This document shows, piece after piece, positions 18,578 through 25,319 of a stretch of DNA of 25,319 bases; the first letter of the stretch is position 1, and each line of letters starts with the position of its first letter. Under the pieces are notes generated by a model that worked only from the letters and a program-made list of their open reading frames with translations, was not told the DNA's origin and ran no database searches. The position numbers were made by a program, and so were the translations under genes. Source of the DNA: Haliscomenobacter sp. (lineage in GTDB: Bacteria > Bacteroidota > Bacteroidia > Chitinophagales > Saprospiraceae); assembly GCA_016713275.1 (NCBI GenBank), contig JADJPL010000002.1, forward strand, positions 1 through 25,319, read 5' to 3'.

Positions 18578-19015
18578 TTGGATTAGTATGAACGGCGGCT
18601 TGCTATGCTTTAGAGGCACTTTTTTGCCGGCCTTTGCATTTGCTGATCCCGATTTTTCGCACTTCGACGGATCGCATTTGGTCATGTCGCATTTCGACAT
18701 GTCGCATTTGGTAGGATCACACTTCGACGGGTCGCATTTCGTGGGGTCGCACTTGGTGGGATCGCACGATTTGGCGCCTGCTGCCGGATTGCTTGCAGTG
18801 GAAGCCGGGATAATAAACTGAACCAAACCGGCAGTTTCCAGCACTTGGGTTGCCTGGGTGGTACCGCTGGAAGCCTTTGCCATGCTTTCGCAGGGGGTAG
18901 CGGTTGCAGTGGAAGCGGTTTTTTCCGATTTGCCTTTAGCGCAGCACGATTGCGCCTGGAGTGACTCGGCGCCTGCAAACAGGAGCATGAACGCCATGAG
19001 AAGGGTAAAACGCAT
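18560..19015 (-). CDS. Secreted Cys-pentapeptide repeat protein
   Basis: A 151-residue protein with a clear signal peptide (RFTLLMAFMLLFAGAES, cleavage near LQAQ/S) followed by SCCAKGK, a Ser/Thr/Ala-rich linker, and a block in which Cys recurs every five residues: CDPTK, CDPTK, CDPSK, CDPTK, CDMSK, CDMTK, CDPSK, CEKS. I know no named family for it. Evenly spaced Cys-Asp could bind metals or form disulfides; this is inference. The DNA repeats every 15 nt. The end is uncertain: the last codons fall in the terminator hairpin, and loss of one A in the AAAAAA near 18620 would instead give an end GKKCL. It lies between two thiol- and signalling-related operons on the opposite strand. Confidence 0.75.
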   Translation of the reverse strand: MRFTLLMAFMLLFAGAESLQAQSCCAKGKSEKTASTATATPCESMAKASSGTTQATQVLETAGLVQFIIPASTASNPAAGAKSCDPTKCDPTKCDPSKCDPTKCDMSKCDMTKCDPSKCEKSGSANAKAGKKVPLKHSKPPFILIQIKAGC

Positions 19016-19086
19016 AGGAATTCAGGGATTTGACTTTCTACCCGGATCCGCCGGGTAAGCGGCATTGCTGATCGTCGGCAACGATA

Positions 19087-19094
19087 CAAAGGTA
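19087..19094 (-). promoter_or_regulatory. Possible -7 box for the Cys-repeat gene
   Basis: On the minus strand TACCTTTG matches TAnnTTTG, about 70 nt upstream of the start at 19015. No TTG is found at the usual -33 distance. Confidence 0.4.
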
Positions 19095-19212
19095 TTTCAA
19101 AGGCCAACGGGAAGGTGTTTTTCGGCTGTTACGCACTTGTTAAGCACCTGTTAAAAGCCCGTTCTACTTGCCTTTTTTGCCGTCTTTTGTGGTAGAATTA
19201 TGATTCAAGCGC

Positions 19213-20449
19213 ATGACAACGAAGCAGATATATTTCGTCATTGCCGCATCCTGCCTGGCTTTGCTGGGCTTGATCGCCATCCAGGTGCGTTGGATGACCT
19301 ACTCCCAGGAATTGCTGGAAGAACAGTTTGAACACCGGGTAGACATGGCCCTCTGCCAGGCGGTTGAAACCACGACCAACGAACCCTGCTGCGGCCCAAC
19401 AGGGACCGGCTCCGCGACCCCGATCAAGGGCTGCCGCGCAGAAGACGTTACGGAGAGCATGATCCTCAGCGACTCCCAACTGCGGCGCAACCTGAATAGC
19501 TCCCTGGCTTTTATGACATCCGGCTGCCCTATACGGTGCAGGTGGCCAATCCTTCAGGCGCCGGCGCGGATAACATCCCGCCTACTCCTGCCAGCTGGAT
19601 CCTCTGGTCGCAGGCGATACCCGCCGCCTGGAGCTGGTTTTTCCAACCAAAGAGAACTATATCCTGCGCCGGATGAACGTCATGATCGGTAGTTCCATCC
19701 TGATTCTGAGCGTCATCCTCCTGGTGTTTTTTGTCGCCGGTTATTTTTTGATCAAACAAAAAAGATTAGCCGACCAGAACATCGATTTTTTCAACCACAT
19801 GGCGCACGAGTTTAAAACGCCGCTGACGAACATCAAGCTTGCCGCCGGGTTGCTGGGCCGAAAAAAGCCCGATCTCAAAGACGATCAGGTGCTCCAAATC
19901 ATCAGCAAGGAAAGCGGCCAGCTGATTCATCAAGTCGAGCGCTTCCTGCAAATGGCGGGCCTGGAATTCAATAAAAACCCCCTCCAACTCCACCCCCTCG
20001 ATCTGGAAGCCCTCCTGCGCGATACCATCGGCGGCCTCAGCCCTCTAATCCAGGAAAAAGGGGCCAGCCTGACGCTGGAGGTCAAAGGGCCCCTGCCACT
20101 GATGGAAGGCGACGAGCTCCACCTCCGCAACGCGTTCCGGAACCTGATCGACAATGCCCTGAAGTATTGCGAATCCGCGCCCGAGATCCACATCGCGCTG
20201 GAAGCGCCCACCCCGCAGCAGATCCAGCTCACCATTCGCGATAACGGTCTGGGCATCGATCAGCAGGAACTTCCCGGTATTTTTCAGGAATTCAAACGCG
20301 GGCGCCAAGCGTCCTCGATGCCTTTTACCGGGTTTGGGCTCGGCCTGGCCTATGTCAAAAAGATCGTGGACCTGCACCGGGGAGCAATCTCCGTCATCGC
20401 AGAACGCCGGAAAGGATCGAGTTTTTCCCTTAGCTTTCCGGTGAAATGA
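19213..20449 (+). CDS. Membrane sensor histidine kinase (frameshifted)
   Basis: The N-terminal membrane helix (IYFVIAASCLALLGLIAI) is followed by a periplasmic segment of about 130 residues that contains a Cys cluster (ALCQ...NEPCCG...GC), a second helix (SSILILSVILLVFFVAGYF), and the cytoplasmic kinase core. The H-box is FFNHMAHEFKTPLTNIKLA, with the phosphorylated His before EF. The N-box is NAFRNLIDNALKY, G1 is DNGLGID, and G2 is GFGLGLAYVKK. No HAMP domain is apparent. Frame breaks near 19510 and 19670 lie in the periplasmic part; the kinase core is intact. The stop overlaps the regulator start (ATGA), so the pair is translationally coupled. Layout resembles Bacteroidota RprX-type kinases; the stimulus is unknown. 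Confidence 0.9.
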
Positions 20450-21155
20450 AAGAACCCAAGGGGCATATTTTACTGGTTGAAGACGATCTCAGCATGGGCT
20501 TTCTGCTCATGGAACTGCTGGAATCGGAGGGCTATTCGGTCAAACTCGCCCGAAACGGCGAAACAGGAGTGGAGCATTTCAAACGCCAGGGATTTGATCT
20601 GTGCATTCTCGACGTCATGCTCGGCGAAAAGGATGGGTTTCAGGTGGCCCGGCAAATCCAGCTCGAAAACAAGCAAACCCCGTTCCTGTTTCTCACCGCC
20701 CGCCTGCTGAAGGAAGATGTCCTGAAAGGATACGCCCTGGGGCGGAGGATTACATCACCAAGCCCTTTGACGAAGACGAACTGCTGTGCAAGATTGCCGT
20801 CGTCCTGCGTCGCAGGCAGTCACAGCCCTAGGATGAAACCCCAGCCCGGTTTCGCATCGGCGATTACTCCTTTGATTATACCCGCCAGGAACTCATCTAC
20901 TGCGAGCAGGCGGAGCGGCTCACCGAGAAAGAAAACGAAGTCTTGCGCCTCCTGTGCCTGCACCAAAACAGCATTCTTCGCCGCGACGACGCCGTGGAAC
21001 GGATCTATGGGGAAAAAGACTATTTTCTGGGCCGCAGCTTCGACGTGTTCATCTCCCGCCTGCGCAAGCTCTTGCGGCACGACCCGCGCATCACCATCGA
21101 AAACGTGTTCAAGGTCGGTTTCATCCTGAAGGTGACAGAAGAGGGGGTGGAGTGA
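20446..21155 (+). CDS. OmpR-family response regulator (frameshift and in-frame TAG)
   Basis: The receiver domain starts HILLVEDDLSMGFLLMELL (acidic pocket DD). The phosphoacceptor Asp is in FDLCILDVMLGEKDG, and the conserved Thr and Lys are in FLFLTARL and DYITKPFDEDEL. One missing G near 20740 shifts the frame. After RRRQSQP an amber codon (20829-20831) interrupts the linker in frame, and DETPARFRIGDYSFDY continues directly into a winged-helix DNA-binding domain (LTEKENEVLRLLC, FDVFISRLRKLL, IENVFKVGFIL). The repaired length of about 236 residues is normal. It is the partner of the kinase gene it overlaps by 4 nt. Confidence 0.9.
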
Positions 21156-21172
21156 GGGGCGCGACAGCCCCT
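21155..21172 (+). terminator. Weak stem-loop after the response regulator
   Basis: AGGGGC and GCCCCT (6 bp) with loop GCGACA directly follow the stop codon. There is no T-run, so it may only protect the 3' end. Confidence 0.3.
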
Positions 21173-21211
21173 CTTCGCGTCATGTAAATAACTTCAAGGC
21201 AATAGAAAAAT

Positions 21212-21687
21212 TCAGGATTTCTTAAAAATATCTTTTAAACTATTGGAAAAAAACCTTTGGTATGCATGTTGGTAATTGGACTGATATCCATTAAAGCGGT
21301 AAATGGTTTTTCCATTCCTGTCGATCAGCAAAAAATGGGGGAAGCCTCCAGCTAGCTTTTCGCGATATAGATTTCCATCCCGATCCAGGAGGATTTTCAT
21401 GTCGTCATAGGGAAAGCGCTTGTTGGAGAAAATAATTTGAGGATTATTGGCTTCCTTTTTGTTCCTTTTACCTTGGCTGTACAGATAAACATGCACGAAG
21501 CCTTCGTATTCCTGTTCTTTATGCTTAAAAAAGGATGCAGATCCTCATAGCGGCAAAACACGCCCCGCAATGTTCATTCCATGTTTCAAAAAGAATAACC
21601 TTGTTCTTCAGGGGAGTCCAATTGATTTTGCCCGGCTATATTTTCCAACCGGATATTCCTGGAGTCAGCAAAAACGGCGGCTATCAT
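21212..21687 (-). CDS. Thioredoxin-like protein with CGAC active site (frameshifted)
   Basis: Repaired, it reads MIAAVFADSRNIRLENIAG, then KINWTPLKNKVILFETWN and EHCGACFAAMRDLHPFF, followed by FVHVYLYSQGK. The later GGFPHFLLIDRNGK carries the cis-proline typical of thioredoxin folds, and NGKTIYRFNGY is the usual closing hairpin. The active site is CGAC instead of the usual CGPC or CxPC. Frame breaks lie near 21628 (one extra G) and 21530-21545 (two lost bases). The ATG at 21687 is in frame with, and 9 nt after, the stop of the upstream membrane gene, so the two are coupled and could be one fused protein in relatives. About 158 residues. Base composition is AT-rich compared with the window. 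A role in disulfide handling of the adjacent Cys-rich product is inference. Confidence 0.7.
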
Positions 21688-21696
21688 TTGACCGTG

Positions 21697-22100
21697 TTAA
21701 GGAAGGGGAAATAAACCCTTTGTAGGGATACCAGAAAAAGCATAGAAAACGAACAAACCTAAAAATAGAGGCGACCACGCAGGCCAATGCTTGATTCGGA
21801 ATGCCCAAAATCCCAGAGAATAGGCAATGAAACAAGCCATAGGGCCAGTAAATAAATGATCCCAACTAAATACCAACCCTGAAATTGCATAGAAAATAAA
21901 CGCTCCTCCAGACAGAAAATACAGCCTCGTTAAATTAATTGCTTTAAAATACCTTCGAAAAAAAAAATTCCGGTTAGCAAAGACAAAATTAAAGCAATCA
22001 AAATAGTTGAACTTCTGGAAATATTGACGTCCAGAGTTAACAAACCGACAGTTGCAATACATGCCAAATAAAACAAGATGAAAAAAAGGACTAGTTTCAT
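21697..22100 (-). CDS. Small integral membrane protein (frameshifted)
   Basis: ATG 22100 begins MKLVLFFILFYLACIATVGL. The frame breaks in an A-run near 21960, after SLLTGIFFF, and resumes with INLTRLYFLSGGAFIFYAI. About four hydrophobic segments are seen, ending SGIPTKGLFPLP. I do not recognise the family; it does not show the pattern of MauE/DoxX proteins that are common beside thioredoxins. A GTG at 22124 would add eight residues. It lies between a Cys-rich lipoprotein gene and a thioredoxin gene on an AT-rich segment, so a role in export, anchoring or electron transfer for these is possible but unproved. Confidence 0.6.
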
Positions 22101-22129
22101 TGGAAAAAATTCGATGAAAAACACTCTTC

Positions 22130-22167
22130 CGCAGCCTACATTGGACAGATTTCCAAAGAAGGCTGCG
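22130..22167 (-). promoter_or_regulatory. Stem-loop between the fulvocin-like and membrane genes
   Basis: CGCAGCC (22130-22136) pairs with GGCTGCG (22161-22167); inside, TTGG/CCAA can add a short stem. It could attenuate or process the transcript so that the first gene is made in excess. No T-run on the minus strand. Confidence 0.45.
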
Positions 22168-22187
22168 AAAGATTTCTTTGGAAATAT

Positions 22188-22875
22188 TCAATCTGCTGGG
22201 TTAGGAGTTTCTACACCGCATAACCCTTTGCATGTTTGAAGCCATAATAATCCACACCCCAATCTTCCTTCACACTCAATTTCCTCTGTTACGCAATCCC
22301 CGATACTGCCTGGACACCACGTCCCCCACCGGCAAGTACATTTGCAATCACAATCATAAACTTTTCTGAGAGCTATGGAACTTCTTTTCTTTCCGTCTAT
22401 TCTCAAGTCCTCAAAACAAAATCCCGAAATGACTGCACAGCACTATTCTTGTTTTTCCAGTGAAGATCCGGGACAAAATCGGACAAATCTCCAAATATTT
22501 TTCTACCCTCCTCCTCTGAAAACCTATCGCCATAATTTTCAAGCCAACCCAATAGTTTTTATTGCTTGTGATATTGGAATTAACACTTTCTGAAAAATAA
22601 AAGATATCCTCTATTTCGCCCTTAAGTTCAAGAATAGCTTCTTTTTGCCCCGAGTTTATCTCAGTTGAAAGTATTTGATCAAACTTGGATTTCCATAATT
22701 TTGATTTTTGAGAAGCCGATAATTTTCTAAATGATTCAATCCTTTCATCTCCTGACATCAGAGAAACCTCCTTCCTGAATTCGTTTATGGCTTCATTATT
22801 TACAAAACTTTCTCTTTCACAGGAAAGTAGAATCAATGAGACTAATACAGGTAAGAATGCTTTATGACTTTTCAT
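22188..22875 (-). CDS. Fulvocin C-related Cys-rich lipoprotein (frameshifted)
   Basis: The N-terminus MKSHKAFLPVLVSLILLSCE is a lipoprotein signal with lipobox LLSC. A charged helical stretch follows (EFRKEVSLMSGDERIESFRK... QKEAILELKGEIEDI). A break near 22405-22425 leads into the second frame with SSIALRKVYDCDCKCTC and WGTWCPGSIGDCV, ending LGCGLLWLQTCKGLCG. The Cys spacing (CxC, about 5, C, 6, C, 6, C, 5, CG, 7, C, 3, C) closely parallels the myxobacterial bacteriocin fulvocin C. Many Bacteroidota carry proteins annotated as fulvocin C-related; their activity is not established. It is first in a three-gene AT-rich cassette. The mature Cys-rich end could be released as a peptide; this is inference. 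About 229 residues. Confidence 0.7.
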
Positions 22876-22969
22876 TACACTTAAAATTGAGGTTTAATAA
22901 AAATTTTATAGTATGGAAATTCTCCCGGGAAACAAATTTGCCATACATAACAGGGTAAACATAGCACTA

Positions 22970-22993
22970 AGCGTGCCAAAATTTTGGCACGCT
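22970..22993. promoter_or_regulatory. Perfect 24-nt palindrome (operator or bidirectional terminator)
   Basis: AGCGTGCCAAAA is followed at once by its exact reverse complement. It lies between the HTH gene and the fulvocin-like gene. There is no T-run after the stem on either strand, so an operator bound by a dimeric regulator is as likely as a terminator. Confidence 0.6.
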
Positions 22994-23007
22994 GCTTTTA
23001 AGCAAAA

Positions 23008-23244
23008 TTATTTGTTCACTTCGGGGGGAGAAAAGGCGCTTCCGGCGGTGCGGTAATAATACCGTTTCCCTTTTTTACAATACGCGACCTCCGCGCCAAA
23101 GGAGCGCAACTCGTCAAAAAGCCGGAAAAGGGTGCGGCGGGAAACGCCAAGCCGGGTGGCTACCTCTTGGGCTGTGCCGGGCGTTTTGCGGCGAAGGAGG
23201 CCATCCAGGCGCTGGAGGTGCAGGAGTTCGTCAAATAGGGGCAT
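23008..23244 (-). CDS. Small HTH (DeoR/HTH_11-like) transcriptional regulator
   Basis: An intact 78-residue protein. The helix-turn-helix is TAQEVATRLGVSRRTLFRLF, followed by DELRSFGAEVAYCKKGKRYYYR, which looks like the wing of an HTH_11-type domain. There is no effector domain, so it acts alone or with a partner. Composition is GC-rich like the main genome, unlike the AT-rich cassette downstream. The palindrome 15 nt after its stop could be its operator. Confidence 0.75.
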   Translation of the reverse strand: MPLFDELLHLQRLDGLLRRKTPGTAQEVATRLGVSRRTLFRLFDELRSFGAEVAYCKKGKRYYYRTAGSAFSPPEVNK

Positions 23245-23370
23245 CGTTTAACAGGAGTTTTAGTAGAAAGAGGAAAACAAGATGAGGTTAAACTAAATGT
23301 TTTTGGAAAACGGCGCAAGAGGGGGAGCGAAAAAAGAGCGGGAAGATGGCATTGGGGCATTGGGGATGCC

Positions 23371-23485
23371 CGGATTGCAAATCCGGAGAACGTATCGGAT
23401 TGCAAATCCGGAGAACGTATCGGATTGCAAATCCGGAGAACGCATCGGATTGCAAATCCGGAGAACGCATCGGATTGCAAATCCG
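23371..23485. repeat. 25-nt palindromic tandem repeat, 4.6 copies
   Basis: The unit is CGGATTGCAAATCCG (stem CGGATT/AATCCG around GCA) plus a 10-nt spacer GAGAACGTAT or GAGAACGCAT. Copies begin at 23371, 23396, 23421, 23446 and 23471 (the last lacks the spacer). It lies 8 nt beyond the stop of the OmpA gene. Each copy can form a hairpin, so it may act as a 3'-end or REP-like element. Small ORFs read through it (IANPEN, SDCKSGERIG) are repeat translations, not proteins. Confidence 0.92.
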
Positions 23486-23492
23486 ATCTACA

Positions 23493-25319
23493 TTACCGCA
23501 CCACAAACTCCGTGCGGCGGTTGCGCTGGCGGTTTTCAGGGGTGGTGTTGGGCGCCAGGGGCATGCTTTCGCCGAAGCCGCGATAGCTCAGGCGGGCGGG
23601 CGCAATGCCTTTTTCGATTAGATAGCCGTACACTGCTTTGGCTCTGCGGGTGGATAAGTCCAGGTTGTCGGCTTCGGCGCCAACGTCGTCGGTATGGCCG
23701 TGGAGTTCGATGCGCATGGCGGGGTTGGATTCGAGCAGCCGGAAGAGGCGGTCGAGCTCTGCGGTGGACGCAGGGCGCAATTCGGCGGAGCCGGTGGCGA
23801 AAAGACATTGCGCAACACCACCGGAGGGAAGAAGGGGTCTGATCTCCCGGAGGAGAAGCTACCGCAGGCGCCGGGTACAGCAGGATTTCCACTTCATAGG
23901 GGCCCGCTTCCCGTTGTTCGCGGAGTTCGTAATTTTCGGAGAAGAACAAATACCCTTTTTTTCTCTACCGTGAAGGCGTAGTTCTCCCCAGGGGCAGGCA
24001 GATAAAAAACGAACCGTCCTCCAGGTGGAAAGCGAATCTTCCCGCAGGCCTCCTTCCACGGAAGCGATCTGGACGGTAGCCTGTACCGGCGTTTTGGTTA
24101 CACGCGTCTTTGACGCGCCCCGAACGTAGGTGACAGGGGGTAGGCCAGGCTTCCGCATACAGATCAAACTCGTAAATATCTGTCACCGGCCTGCCCTTAG
24201 GCTCGGCCTGTTTTTGGTCTTTGGTGAACAGCGCCTTTTTGCCGTCGGCGCTGACGATCAGCGCGCCTTCGTTGTCGAGGGTGTTGATCGGATAGCCCAG
24301 GTTTTGGGGCTTCTCCCATTCCCCGCATCCTCTTCCGGGAAAAGAACAGATCAAACCCGCCCATGCCTGGGTGGCCTTTCGCTTATAAAATAGAGGTGCG
24401 TCCATCGGGATGAAGGAAAGGCGCCTGATCGTCTTCGGCGGTGTTAATCACCGGCCCGAGGTTGCAGGGCGTACTCCATCGCCCGTCGGGCGGTCGCTTT
24501 GCCACAGATCGTTGCCGCCAAACCCGCCGGGCCTGGTAGAGGCCAAAGAAGCGTGTTCCCGTTGGCGGACAGCGTGGGTTGGGTTTCGTAGCCGGGGCTG
24601 TTGACCGGAGCGCGGAGGTTTCGGGGAGGACTCCATTCCCCTTGCTCCAAGGTGGAAATATACAGGTCGCAGCTTCAAGCCCATCTCTTTGGTTGCAGGC
24701 GGTAAAGACCAGCACCCGTCCATCGGCTGAGAGGCAATACGCCCCTTCGTTCACCGGCGTGTTGAGCTCTTCCAGGGTTGCGGAGGGCTGCCAATCGTTC
24801 GTTTCGGGCGAACGGAAGGAGAAATAAAATCCTCCTGGCCGTTCACCACCCGGGTAAATACCAGGAGCTGGCCATCGGCGCTCAGGGAGAAAGGAAAGGT
24901 ACTCGGGCAGCGGGGTATTATAAAGGAATGGAGCGGCTGAGGCTGAAAGGGGACAGGGTTTTTCACCGCCTGGGCAGCAAAGCGGGTTTGTTCCAGCAGT
25001 TGGACGGCAAACGCTTTCTGGCGCTCGTTTTTTGGATTTTGGGCCAGGTAGGTTTCCAGCTTAGGAATGGCTTCTTCAAAGCGCCCCATTTCTCTCAGCG
25101 CCAGGGCGGTTTGGTACCAAATAGCCGGGCGGTAAAGAGAATCCAGGCGGAGCGCCTTTCGTATGTGGCAACGGTCGCTTCCCATTCCCGCCGTTCGCGG
25201 TGCAGTGTGTCCCAGGTCGACCAGGCGTCGTAATAATCCGGAGCGACAACCGGGGCGTCTTTCAGGAAACGGATGGCCTGATCAGGGTCTTGGGCTTTTA
25301 ATCCCGCTTCCGCTTTTTC
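23493..25319 (-). CDS. OmpA-family protein with TPR and PD40 repeats, 5' end outside window (frameshifted)
   Basis: Reading leftward from the window edge: TPR-like helices (LRLDSLYRPAIWYQTALALR, REMGRFEEAIPKLETYLAQN); about five PD40/WD40-like beta-propeller repeats (LSADGQLLVFT, LSADGRVLVFT, LSANGNTLLW, FLHPDGRTS, VSADGKKALFT); a carboxypeptidase-regulatory-like domain (GRVKDA, TPVQATVQI, FFSENYELRE); and an OmpA peptidoglycan-binding domain (RIELHGHTDDVGAEADNL, LSTRRAKAVYGYL, YRGFGESMPLAPN). It ends NRRTEFVVR at 23493. This architecture is common in Bacteroidota outer-membrane or gliding/T9SS-associated proteins. It would be anchored to peptidoglycan by the OmpA domain. Frame breaks occur near 23780-23870, 24010, 24110, 24400, 24560, 24690 and 24800-24900. 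The start codon and signal peptide lie beyond the window. Confidence 0.88.

Noticed and set aside
18588..18821. Plus-strand ORF with SHFDGSHLV-type repeats
   Set aside because: It is the mirror of the Cys-pentapeptide gene, which has a signal peptide and a promoter-like box on the minus strand.
21697..22100. MauE/DoxX redox membrane protein
   Set aside because: Genomic context would suit it, but I could not see the family's residue pattern or Cys residues in the translated helices.
23371..23485. CRISPR array
   Set aside because: The 10-nt spacers are nearly identical and far too short; no cas genes are in the window.
23297..23842. Plus-strand ORFs across the 25-nt repeat and OmpA region
   Set aside because: Their sequence is repeat translation plus antisense of the OmpA domain.

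Overview
The window looks like a chromosome segment of a GC-rich member of the Bacteroidota, probably of the Saprospiraceae type. The grounds are a type IX secretion C-terminal signal, Bacteroidota-style promoters (TTG, about 20 nt, TAnnTTTG), an OmpA protein with TPR and PD40 repeats, and the near absence of Shine-Dalgarno sequences. Most genes are broken by single-base frameshifts. Many of these can be repaired by restoring one base in a homopolymer run, so base-calling errors explain most of them better than decay. I annotate repaired spans and say where frames break.

Layout. 1-270: nothing recognised except a possible promoter. 271-4293: a heavily disrupted gene resembling soluble adenylyl cyclase (two class III cyclase domains, AAA/NB-type ATPase, TPR tail). 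4279-5131 (-): an MtfA/M90-like peptidase homologue. 5305-14009: a promoter, tRNA-Phe, a histidine leader peptide with five consecutive His codons, a transcription attenuator, and the full operon hisG-hisD-(N-formylglutamate amidohydrolase-like, T9SS-tailed)-hisC-hisB-hisH-hisA-hisF-hisIE. This covers the whole pathway from PRPP and ATP to histidine. 14223-18341: ogt-like, DUF58 and TlpA-like genes separated by heptanucleotide repeat arrays and a MITE-like inverted-repeat element. 18560-19015 (-): a secreted Cys-pentapeptide repeat protein. 19213-21155: a two-component system. 21212-22875 (-): an AT-rich cassette of a fulvocin C-like Cys-rich lipoprotein, a membrane protein and a CGAC thioredoxin. 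23008-23244 (-): a small HTH protein. 23371-23485: a 25-nt palindromic tandem repeat. 23493-25319 (-): the C-terminal part of a TPR-PD40-OmpA protein that runs off the window.

The most interesting signals are: (1) a classical his attenuator in a Bacteroidota-like genome, placed directly behind a tRNA-Phe and apparently on the same transcript; (2) pyrimidine-rich heptamer arrays that abut start codons and purine-rich heptamer arrays that begin at gene 3' ends; (3) the AT-rich fulvocin-like/thioredoxin cassette, which looks like an acquired antibacterial or thiol-chemistry module; and (4) a nested inverted-repeat element between DUF58 and TlpA.
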